Source: Hymenobacter sp. IS2118 (GTDB lineage: Bacteria; Bacteroidota; Bacteroidia; Cytophagales; Hymenobacteraceae). Taken from it: a stretch of 32,487 nucleotides of DNA. The stretch is taken from the NCBI RefSeq assembly GCF_000715495.1, contig NZ_JNLX01000117.1, positions 1 through 32,487 on the forward strand, written 5' to 3'. This document shows positions 1 through 5,785 of the stretch, piece by piece. The position numbers were made by a program, and so were the translations under genes. The notes beneath the pieces were generated by a model. It was not told where the DNA came from. It saw nothing but the letters and a program-made list of their open reading frames with translations, and did not search any database. Within the stretch, counting starts at the first letter, position 1; each line of letters opens with the position of its first letter.

Positions 1-22
1 GGCGGTGGTCTAATCTAAGGTG
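1..22 (+). repeat. IS1-like left terminal inverted repeat
   Basis: The outer 14 bases GGCGGTGGTCTAAT and the inner AAGGTG match the reverse complement of 752-773. The two arms differ at CT versus TC in the middle. This is where the element's transposase would bind and cut. Confidence 0.9.
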
Positions 23-40
23 AAATGATTAATTTTAGGG

Positions 41-373
41 ATGGTTTTTACGCAACATTTCTGCGCTGCTTGCGGCAGTGAACATATTCGCCGTAACGGC
101 AGCGCTGGGGGCCATGCCAAATACCAGTGCAAAGGCTGCGGGCATCAAGCCCGTTTTACCCCCGCCGCCGTGGCCAAAGCGCTGCAGTATGCGCAGGTGG
201 ACGAGTTGCTGGGCGAGCGCAACTCGCAGCGCAGCATTGCCCGCGTGACGGGTATCTCGCGGGTGACGATTGCCAGCCGGATAAAAAAAAGCGCAAGCGG
301 CTTCGCCGGCGCTCCCGCGCTTGCGCCCCAAAAAGGACCAGAAAAAGGAGTGGGAAGCGCTGGAGCTGGATGA
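41..373 (+). CDS. IS1-family InsA-like protein (DNA-binding half of transposase)
   Basis: The N-terminal part shows a four-cysteine zinc finger (C8, C11, C30, C33) and then a helix-turn-helix (about residues 58-82, NSQRSIARVTGISRVT), the InsA layout that recognises the IS1 ends. In IS1 this protein alone acts as repressor, and the active transposase is a fusion with InsB made by frameshifting. True homology ends at about residue 83, where the gene meets a run of eight A (283-290). The remaining residues up to 373 look like out-of-frame tail. The catalytic frame resumes one phase ahead (+1, equivalent to -2), not the -1 phase of E. coli IS1. Family assignment is firm; the mode of fusion is inferred. 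Confidence 0.85.
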   Translation: MVFTQHFCAACGSEHIRRNGSAGGHAKYQCKGCGHQARFTPAAVAKALQYAQVDELLGERNSQRSIARVTGISRVTIASRIKKSASGFAGAPALAPQKGPEKGVGSAGAG

Positions 374-764
374 AATGTGGACCTTCGTGGGCCGCAAGAA
401 GCGCAAAGTCTGGCTGTGGTTGGCCGTCGAACGGGCCAGCCGGCGCATCGTGGCCTGGGTGCTGGGCCGACGGGACGCGGCCACGGCCCGGCGCTTGTGG
501 TTGGCTCTGCCTCCGCGCTACCACCGCCATTGCTGGTATTTTACCGACCTGTGGGAGGCCTACGTGGAGGTGTTGCCCCGCTGGCACCATCGCCGCTGCC
601 CCAAGGGCAGCGGCGGAACAAGTATTGTCGAAGCCATCAACTGTTCGCTACGCCAGCGCTGTGGGGTGCTCGTGCGAAAATCTTGTTCCTTCAGCAAGTC
701 GCTGAGTATGCACACCGCCCGGATTAAAATTGTAATTGACCGGTACAATACCACCTTGAATTAG
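285..764 (+). CDS. IS1-family InsB-like catalytic domain
   Basis: Open from just after a TAA at 282-284; an independent ATG lies at 321. It carries the IS1 DDE core: first Asp in LELDEMWTFVG, second in WYFTDLWEAY, and Glu in SIVEAINCSLRQRCG, followed by the conserved RKS-SFSKS segment. A fusion from 41 through the A-run would be about 240 aa, close to the 232 aa of IS1 InsAB'. All three acidic residues and the C-terminal basic segment are present, so the domain looks intact. Expression as active transposase requires the ribosome or polymerase to change phase in the A-run at 283-290; otherwise this copy is dead. Both options are open. Confidence 0.85.
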   Translation, partial: KKAQAASPALPRLRPKKDQKKEWEALELDEMWTFVGRKKRKVWLWLAVERASRRIVAWVLGRRDAATARRLWLALPPRYHRHCWYFTDLWEAYVEVLPRWHHRRCPKGSGGTSIVEAINCSLRQRCGVLVRKSCSFSKSLSMHTARIKIVIDRYNTTLN

Positions 765-773
765 ACCACCGCC
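752..773 (-). repeat. IS1-like right terminal inverted repeat
   Basis: Reverse complement of the left end over 20 of 22 positions. It overlaps the last codons of the transposase frame (stop at 762-764), as in compact IS1 elements. Confidence 0.9.
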
Positions 774-797
774 GCTTTTTTATGTCATCAAGGCAGT

Positions 798-1376
798 CTA
801 TTTGCCGCCGAACGTGTAGCCCACGTACAGCTGGAATACGCTGTTGCGTGCTTTGTCGTCGTCGTCGCCGTCTTTAACGATGTTGCTGATGCCGCCGTTG
901 TAGCGCAAGCCAATCATGGGGCCGCTCTCGAGCTGGTAGCCCAGGCCGGCCACGTAGCCAAAATCAACGGTGTTGTACAAATCTTTAATGTCCCGGTCCT
1001 CGTTGCCATCGGTGATTTTGGCGCCAGCCAGAAAACCTACCTGCGGGCCGCCTTCAAAAAACAGGCCACCGGCGTTTACTTTCACCAGTAAGGGTACGTC
1101 GATGTAGTTAAGCTTAAGCTTATCATCACTGTCTGCTTCAGATTGGAGGCCTTTCTGCGAATACAACACTTCGGGCTGAATCGAAATCAGGTCGCTGAGG
1201 GCAAAGTTGGCCAACAGACCTGCTTGCAAGCCGATTTTGCTTTCGATGCCATCCGTTTCGTCCGCTGTGACGGAACTGTAATTCGCGCCGGCTTTTACAC
1301 CGAAGCGGATTTCCTGGGCGCTGGCGGCAGTCGCAACGCTCATCAGTAAGCCAAGAGAGAGAATTAACTTTTTCAT
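798..1376 (-). CDS. Outer-membrane beta-barrel protein (PorT/OMP_b-brl family)
   Basis: A 192-aa protein with a classical signal peptide (MKKLILSLGLLMSVATAASA, cleaved before Gln21). The mature part has alternating hydrophobic/polar strands and glycine turns (FGVKAGANYS, GLQAGLLANF, IQPEVLYSQKG, YIDVPLLVKV, FGYVAGLGYQ, GLRYNGGISN) and ends in an aromatic strand, YVGYTFGGK. This is the pattern of the small 8-stranded porin-like barrels common in Bacteroidota (PF13568 type). Acidic patches (DETDG, EADSDD, DGDDDD) are likely extracellular loops. No Shine-Dalgarno precedes the ATG. A good promoter sits 40 nt upstream. Specific function unknown; an IS1 copy now occupies the region just after its stop. 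Confidence 0.85.
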   Translation of the reverse strand: MKKLILSLGLLMSVATAASAQEIRFGVKAGANYSSVTADETDGIESKIGLQAGLLANFALSDLISIQPEVLYSQKGLQSEADSDDKLKLNYIDVPLLVKVNAGGLFFEGGPQVGFLAGAKITDGNEDRDIKDLYNTVDFGYVAGLGYQLESGPMIGLRYNGGISNIVKDGDDDDKARNSVFQLYVGYTFGGK

Positions 1377-1416
1377 AATGGGAAGAAAAAAAGGTGAAGA
1401 AAGAAGAATTACGCAT

Positions 1417-1446
1417 CAAATATAGGGGCAAAACCGGCGTAAGCAA
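1417..1446 (-). promoter_or_regulatory. Bacteroidota-type promoter for the barrel gene
   Basis: On the minus strand: TTG (1446-1444), a 19-nt spacer, then TATATTTG (1424-1417). This fits the phylum consensus TTG-N19-TAnnTTTG exactly. The start codon at 1376 lies 40 nt downstream. Confidence 0.75.
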
Positions 1447-1913
1447 CTTCCTGAGAAAAGGCAGAAATTTATCGTTTGAGAACGAGCAAACTACTTAAAC
1501 TGAAAGCGTCAAATGTGCTGTTAGTGGGATGCTTCTGGTTTTTTGTCGTGAAACGGTTGAGTAGGATTACCGGCCGTCGGCTGTGAGTTTGGCCTAGCCC
1601 GAAGACAGCTGCACCGAATGATTGGAAGCATGAATCTGCGGGGGCTGTCATGGCCCGGCAAGTATAACAGTCGTTGTATTTGGGCTTAGTGGCACGTCTT
1701 GCCGGCGCCGGCGTATCGACCTATTAAGAAACTGAACAACCAAAAAAAGCAGTGCGAAACGAATGAATTCACGGCTTTGCGCTTTTGCATGTTGTTTTTT
1801 GTAGCGACTTTTGAGGAAGTGGGGAGGCTCGGAAATATAGATTATGCTTCAGATATAGCATTGGAAATGCAACGGCTGAATTGTGAATGGGGAGTTGCCC
1901 TGATGCTTGTTTT
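1447..1913. other. Intergenic region without recognisable gene
   Basis: 467 bp between two divergent genes. Short open frames exist on both strands (for example 60 codons on minus at 1469-1651 and 77 codons on plus at 1699-1932), but they show no recognisable domain, signal peptide or family pattern. It is less G+C-rich than the flanking genes, as expected of a divergent regulatory region. I could not identify a convincing promoter for the plus-strand gene. Confidence 0.6.
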
Positions 1914-3044
1914 ATGCGGCAGAAGGTGCTAACTCGGCTGTTGTTGAGCCGCTTTGCCTGGCTGCTGCTGGCCTTGCTGCCGCAGACCGTGGCCGCCCAA
2001 ACCGATTCGGTGGCGGTGATGCGGCGGGCGCCGCTTGCGGTGGGCCTGTATGCCCAGGGCAGCTTTATTATGGCGCACACGGCGGCGCTCCGGCATTTGG
2101 TGGTGTCGCACCCCACGGGGCTGGAGCTGAATTTTCAGCGACAAACTACCGGGACCCAGCCCTGGCACGGCTGGCACGGCTACCCCAAGCTTGGCCTCAC
2201 GCTCACGTACTACGATTTCCACAACCCCGTGCTGGGCTACGCGGTGGCGGCCACGCCCTACATGAGCAAGTCGTTGTGGCGGCGGCCCAAGCACGACCTC
2301 AGCTTCCGCCTGGGAGCTGGACTGGCCTACCTCACCAACCCTTATAACCGCCTCACCAACCACAAAAACAACATTGCCAGCTCGGCTTTCAACGCCAGTA
2401 TTCAGCTGCGGTTTGAGTACGACTATGCTCTGACGCCGCACCTGGGCCTGGTGGCGGGCCTGGGCCTGAACCATTATTCCAACGGCGCCACCACCAAGCC
2501 CAACCTGGGCGTGAACCTGCCCTCCGTGCTGCTGGGCCTCAACTACCACCAGCTGCGTACGCCGCCCCAGCGCAACCCCAACGCCCCCGCCCCGACCGAT
2601 GTGGGCCGCACGTTCTACAACCTGAGCACCAGCCTGGGCTTCAAGCAACGCTCGCAGAGCGACCAGCAGAAGTACCTCGTCAATTCCATTACCGCCGCCG
2701 TGGGCCGGCGCGTCAGCCGCAAGTCCGCGCTGGTAGCCGGGGCCGAGGGTTTCTACGACCGGTCGCTGAAAGCCACGCTGGAGGACACCACCCGCGCCGG
2801 CCTCCGGCAGCCCGACGTGAAGAAGGCCGGCGTGTTTGTGGGCCACGAATGGCTTTTCGGGCGCATGTCTGTGGTTTCGCACCTGGGCGTGTACGTGTAC
2901 GAACCCTACCGGTCGAGCACGTTTTACTACGAGCGGCTGGGGATGAAATACCACGTTACCGACCTGCTTTTCGGGGCCATCGACCTGAAAGTTCACCGGG
3001 GCTCCGCCGATGTCATCGAGTTCAAAATAGGAGCGAAGCTGTAG
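1914..3044 (+). CDS. Acyloxyacyl hydrolase / PagL-like lipid A 3-O-deacylase family protein
   Basis: A 376-aa outer-membrane protein. The ATG at 1914 is chosen over an in-frame ATG at 1887 because it begins a clean signal peptide (MRQKVLTRLLLSRFAWLLLA..., ending near AAQ). The barrel-like mature part contains GLNHYSNG, with His187 and Ser189 in the H-x-S arrangement of PagL-type deacylases, which remove the 3-O-linked acyl chain of lipid A in the outer membrane. The acid expected about 12 residues after the Ser appears to be Asn201, if my memory of the P. aeruginosa PagL triad is right. The protein is much longer than PagL, with a second roughly 160-aa barrel-like half. Enzyme activity is therefore inferred, not assured. 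Confidence 0.7.
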   Translation: MRQKVLTRLLLSRFAWLLLALLPQTVAAQTDSVAVMRRAPLAVGLYAQGSFIMAHTAALRHLVVSHPTGLELNFQRQTTGTQPWHGWHGYPKLGLTLTYYDFHNPVLGYAVAATPYMSKSLWRRPKHDLSFRLGAGLAYLTNPYNRLTNHKNNIASSAFNASIQLRFEYDYALTPHLGLVAGLGLNHYSNGATTKPNLGVNLPSVLLGLNYHQLRTPPQRNPNAPAPTDVGRTFYNLSTSLGFKQRSQSDQQKYLVNSITAAVGRRVSRKSALVAGAEGFYDRSLKATLEDTTRAGLRQPDVKKAGVFVGHEWLFGRMSVVSHLGVYVYEPYRSSTFYYERLGMKYHVTDLLFGAIDLKVHRGSADVIEFKIGAKL

Positions 3045-3180
3045 CCAGCGCACTGTGGTTCGTCCGGGTCGTGCTGCATTTCGGGCGGCTTTGGTGGCGC
3101 TTGGGTAAGAAACAGGCGCGGGCAAGCGGCAGCACCGGCCATCTTCGGTTCGCGGTTCTGTTCACGCCGCGCCTTTTGGT

Positions 3181-3867
3181 ATGGAAACCTTCCTGCTCTT
3201 CAACCGCTACCTGCACATCACGGCGGGGTTTATTGGGTTTTTTATGGCTCCGGCTGCCTTGTTTGTGCGCAAGGGCGGGCCGTGGCACCGGCGCTGGGGG
3301 CAGGTGTTTTTCTGGGCCATGGCGGTGGCCGGCGTCACTGCTATTGTTGCGGCCAGCTTTAAAGGGCTTACTTTTTTGCTGCTCACCGGGGTTTTCAGCT
3401 TGTACCTGGCGGGCTTCGGCTACCGCTCGCTCTACCTGAAACAGCTGGCCCGTGGCGGCTCGGCCCCGCTATTTGATTGGATAGTTGCCAGCCTGGGCTT
3501 CGGTATTTTTCTGCTTACGCTGGTCTATGGCGTGGTCGCGCGCAACGTGCCGGCCGGCGTGTTTGGCGTTATTGGGCTGCTGATGACGAGCCGGCAGCTG
3601 CGCGGCTACCGCCGGGCCGGCTCGTGGTCGCGCACGCAATGGCTGCACAATCATATTTCCGGTTTTCTGGGCGCCTACATCGCGGCGGTATCGGCCTTCT
3701 CCGCCACCAGCCTCACGTTTATCCCTTTCCCGTATAATTTCCTGTGGCCCTCCGTAATAGGAATTCCCCTCACCATGTGGTGGCAGCGACGAGTGCGGCG
3801 CCAGCTGGCCGTCGCGCCCACTGGCACCGAGGCGCTGGAGGTCCGCATCCAGCCCGAGCCCGCATAA
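3181..3867 (+). CDS. DUF2306-like integral membrane protein
   Basis: A 228-aa polytopic membrane protein with about seven hydrophobic segments. The N-terminal half has the pattern RYLHITAGFIGFFMAPAALFVRKGGPWHRRWG, a membrane helix with His followed by a KG-HR-G motif, which resembles the DUF2306 family of four- to seven-helix proteins whose role is not established. Later conserved-looking features are GYRS at the end of helix 3 and WLHNHISGFLGAYIAAVSAFSA. The short cytoplasmic tail is Arg-rich and then acidic. It stands alone between the PagL-like gene and a large hairpin. Function unknown. Confidence 0.6.
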   Translation: METFLLFNRYLHITAGFIGFFMAPAALFVRKGGPWHRRWGQVFFWAMAVAGVTAIVAASFKGLTFLLLTGVFSLYLAGFGYRSLYLKQLARGGSAPLFDWIVASLGFGIFLLTLVYGVVARNVPAGVFGVIGLLMTSRQLRGYRRAGSWSRTQWLHNHISGFLGAYIAAVSAFSATSLTFIPFPYNFLWPSVIGIPLTMWWQRRVRRQLAVAPTGTEALEVRIQPEPA

Positions 3868-3908
3868 TTGAGGTATTATTAATTGATAATAAGTGTTTTA
3901 GTATGTAA

Positions 3909-3998
3909 CGTCATGCTGAGCTTGTCGAAGCATCTCTACCGCACCGTTGAAATAGCGCAACGATGCGGTAGAGATGCTTCGACAAGCTCAGCATGACG
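3909..3998. repeat. Large perfect inverted repeat (35-bp stem), dispersed repeat family
   Basis: 3909-3943 and 3964-3998 are perfect reverse complements over 35 bp. The core reads GTCATGCTGAGCTTGTCGAA. The 20-nt centre adds five more pairs (3945-3949 with 3958-3962) around an 8-nt loop. It lies between two convergent genes and could stop transcription in both directions. Degenerate single arms of the same family occur at 30419-30455 and probably within the terminator at 27527-27572, so this is a dispersed element and not a local hairpin. Confidence 0.9.
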
Positions 3999-4052
3999 GA
4001 TTTTCGATTTTTTATATAAAATTTTGACAATCAAGCGATGATAAATATAGTG

Positions 4053-4073
4053 GGGGCTTACAGCTTAAGCCCC
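4053..4073 (-). terminator. Hairpin at the end of pyrD, possible terminator
   Basis: GGGGCTTA (4053-4060) pairs with TAAGCCCC (4066-4073) around a 5-nt loop and overlaps the pyrD stop codon (4065-4067). On the minus strand it is followed by CACTATATTTATC, U-rich but not a clean U-run, so termination is plausible but weak. Confidence 0.45.
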
Positions 4074-5111
4074 GTGGCTGACCAGCCCCTTGTTTATCTG
4101 ACTCACCAGCGCCGGCCCTTCGTAAATAAACCCGGTGTAGAGCTGCACCAGCGCCGCACCCGCCGCCAGTTTTTCCAGTGCATCGGTCGCCGAATGAATG
4201 CCGCCCGCGCCAATAATGGGCAGGTTGCCGTGGCTGCGCTCGTGCAGGTAGCGGATTACCTCGGTGGCCCGCGCCCGCAGCGGCCGGCCGCTGAGCCCGC
4301 CCGCGCCCAGAGCCGCCACCTGCCCGGCGTCGGTTACCAAATTGTCGCGGCTGATGGTGGTGTTCGTGGCCACCAGACCGCTGAGCCGGGTTTCCTCGGC
4401 TATTTCCAGAATGTCGTCGAGCTGCGAGTCGGTCAGGTCGGGGGCTATTTTCAGCAGCAACGGGCGGGGCTCGGAGCGGCGCTGGTTGCAGGCCTGTACT
4501 TGCTGAAGCAGGTCGATGAGCGGTTTTTTCTCCTGCAGCTGGCGCAGGTTGGGCGTGTTGGGCGACGACACGTTGACCACAAAGTAGTCCACCACGTCGG
4601 CCAGGGCCTCGAAGCAGGCCACGTAGTCGGCGGCCGCGTGCTCGTTGGGCGTGTCCTTGTTCTTGCCAATATTGCCGCCGATGATGAGCTGCCGGTTCTG
4701 GCGCCGCGCCAGCCGGGCGGCCACCGCCGCGGCCCCATCGTTGTTGAACCCCATGCGGTTCACCAGGGCCTCGTCCTGCGGCAGCCGGAACAGGCGCGGC
4801 TGCGGGTTGCCGGGCTGCGGCCGGGGCGTCACCGTCCCAATCTCCACAAAGCCGAAGCCCAGCGTGGCCAGCTCGTCGGTGAGCACGGCGTTTTTATCAA
4901 ACCCCGCCGCCAGGCCCACCGGATTTGGGAATTTCAGCCCGAAAAGCTCCCGCGCCAGGCTCGGGTGCTGGTAGTCGTAGAGTCCGCGCAGCAGCGCTTT
5001 GGCGCCCGGCAGACGTGCGGCCCGGCGCAGATTATCGAAAACGAGGTGGTGGGCACGCTCGGCGTCGAGGTTGAAGAGGGCGGGTTTGACGAGGGATTTA
5101 TACACGGGCAT
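4065..5111 (-). CDS. pyrD: Dihydroorotate dehydrogenase (quinone), class 2
   Basis: A 348-aa protein that oxidises dihydroorotate to orotate, the fourth step of de novo UMP synthesis, passing electrons through FMN to membrane quinone. The N-terminal helical part (KSLVKPALFNLDAERAHHLVF) is the membrane-associating extension of class 2 enzymes. FMN-barrel motifs follow: NPVGLAAGFDKNA (63-75), the active-site loop NVSSPNTPNLR (180-190) with catalytic Ser, ATNTTISR, GAGGLSGRPL, and the phosphate-binding IIGAGGI near the C-terminus. Length and all motifs are normal. Its ATG lies inside the 3' end of hepT (14-bp overlap), implying translational coupling to the upstream TA pair. Confidence 0.96.
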   Translation of the reverse strand: MPVYKSLVKPALFNLDAERAHHLVFDNLRRAARLPGAKALLRGLYDYQHPSLARELFGLKFPNPVGLAAGFDKNAVLTDELATLGFGFVEIGTVTPRPQPGNPQPRLFRLPQDEALVNRMGFNNDGAAAVAARLARRQNRQLIIGGNIGKNKDTPNEHAAADYVACFEALADVVDYFVVNVSSPNTPNLRQLQEKKPLIDLLQQVQACNQRRSEPRPLLLKIAPDLTDSQLDDILEIAEETRLSGLVATNTTISRDNLVTDAGQVAALGAGGLSGRPLRARATEVIRYLHERSHGNLPIIGAGGIHSATDALEKLAAGAALVQLYTGFIYEGPALVSQINKGLVSHGA

Positions 5112-5475
5112 TTCGAGCGGCTTGTTCGGTGGCTATTACCTGCTCCAGTACGCTTGGTAGTTCGGTCACAAGTCCAGGCAACTCCTGCGTGATTGTGCTC
5201 CAAATCACCTCAAAATCAACTTTGGCATATTCGTGAACAATAAAATTCCGCAGGCCGGCTGCTCGCCGCCACTCAATCTGAGGATATTGTTGCTTGGTTG
5301 CTTCCGACACACGGGCCGCAGCTTCGCCAATAATCACCAACTGAAGCAGCGCAATATCCTGCAAGTCCTCGTCGGCCAGAAACTCCGGCAAGCCGGTGTC
5401 CTGCAGACGGGTCAGCACGCGCGTGGCGGCGTAATGCAGCTCTTGCAAGCGAGTAGAATCAAGCGGCTTGCTCAT
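5098..5475 (-). CDS. hepT: HepT-like HEPN toxin (DUF86)
   Basis: A 125-aa, mostly helical protein. It carries the HEPN RNase signature Rx4HxY as RNFIVHEY (R76, H81, Y83), preceded by the typical IGEAAARVS helix. In characterised MntA/HepT pairs the toxin cleaves RNA and the partner nucleotidyltransferase silences it by AMPylating the motif tyrosine, which is present here. It overlaps the upstream antitoxin gene by 17 bp and the downstream pyrD start by 14 bp. Family assignment is strong. Whether this copy acts as a toxin is inferred from intact motifs only. Confidence 0.88.
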   Translation of the reverse strand: MSKPLDSTRLQELHYAATRVLTRLQDTGLPEFLADEDLQDIALLQLVIIGEAAARVSEATKQQYPQIEWRRAAGLRNFIVHEYAKVDFEVIWSTITQELPGLVTELPSVLEQVIATEQAARNARV

Positions 5476-5767
5476 ACATGGTCAGTAAGTCGGGTTCGAT
5501 GTGTGGGCGAGCGTAGCGGGAAATGACGGTACCAAGGTCAACGGCAATTCCCAGGCGGCTTTCCAAATCGTCCTTGTAGTCTACCAAATCAAACAGCGTC
5601 ATTCCGCTATCGGAAACCGAACTCAGCAGCAGGTCCAAATCCGACTCGGCCGTGGCCTCGCCCCGCGCGTACGAACCGAATACCTGTACCTTTTTCACCG
5701 GTTTGTCGGCGAAGTATTCGGCCACTACCTGCCGGATGTAATCGAGCGAAAGCGGGAGTTGTTGCAT
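5459..5767 (-). CDS. mntA: MntA-like nucleotidyltransferase antitoxin
   Basis: A 102-aa minimal nucleotidyltransferase (DNA pol beta fold). It has GSYARGEATAESDLD, an exact GS-x10-DxD motif (G31, S32, D43, D45), and downstream acidic positions (VDYKDDLESRLGIAVDLGT). In the MntA/HepT family it transfers AMP to the HEPN toxin and neutralises it. It starts 18 bp after comM ends. Antitoxin preceding toxin with overlapping ends is the usual order. A TACTTTG sequence at 5778-5772 (minus strand), one base short of the TAnnTTTG box, could be a weak private promoter. Confidence 0.88.
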   Translation of the reverse strand: MQQLPLSLDYIRQVVAEYFADKPVKKVQVFGSYARGEATAESDLDLLLSSVSDSGMTLFDLVDYKDDLESRLGIAVDLGTVISRYARPHIEPDLLTMYEQAA

Positions 5768-5785
5768 GCCACAAAGTACGGGAAT

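Larger units (their letters stand above)
1..773 (+). mobile_element. IS1-family insertion sequence, complete
   Basis: A 773-bp element, close to the 768 bp of E. coli IS1. It is bounded by near-perfect 22-bp inverted repeats at 1-22 and 752-773, which differ only at two adjacent inner bases. It carries an InsA-like zinc-finger/HTH frame followed by an InsB-like DDE frame. The left end coincides with the first base of the window, so the left copy of any target duplication cannot be seen. The right end lies 24 bp beyond the stop codon of the minus-strand barrel gene at 798-1376, so the insertion falls in that gene's downstream region. Confidence 0.93.

Noticed and set aside
127..705. 192-codon frame in the third phase of the IS1 element
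   Set aside because: Arg/Cys/Trp-rich out-of-phase translation. The zinc-finger and DDE motifs are in the other two frames. A -1 shift from InsA would lead here, but the product would lack the catalytic domain.
1699..1932. 77-codon plus-strand frame in the 1447-1913 gap
   Set aside because: No family pattern, no promoter seen, and it runs into the signal peptide region of the next gene in another frame.
1929..3125. 398-codon open frame antisense to the PagL-like gene
   Set aside because: Composition (Gly/His/Val/Arg-rich) is typical of the complement of a G+C-rich gene. The plus-strand frame has a signal peptide and a family motif; this one has none.
4038..5192. 384-codon plus-strand frame opposite pyrD and hepT
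   Set aside because: It mirrors codon structure of pyrD, whose motifs are unambiguous; no domain pattern of its own.
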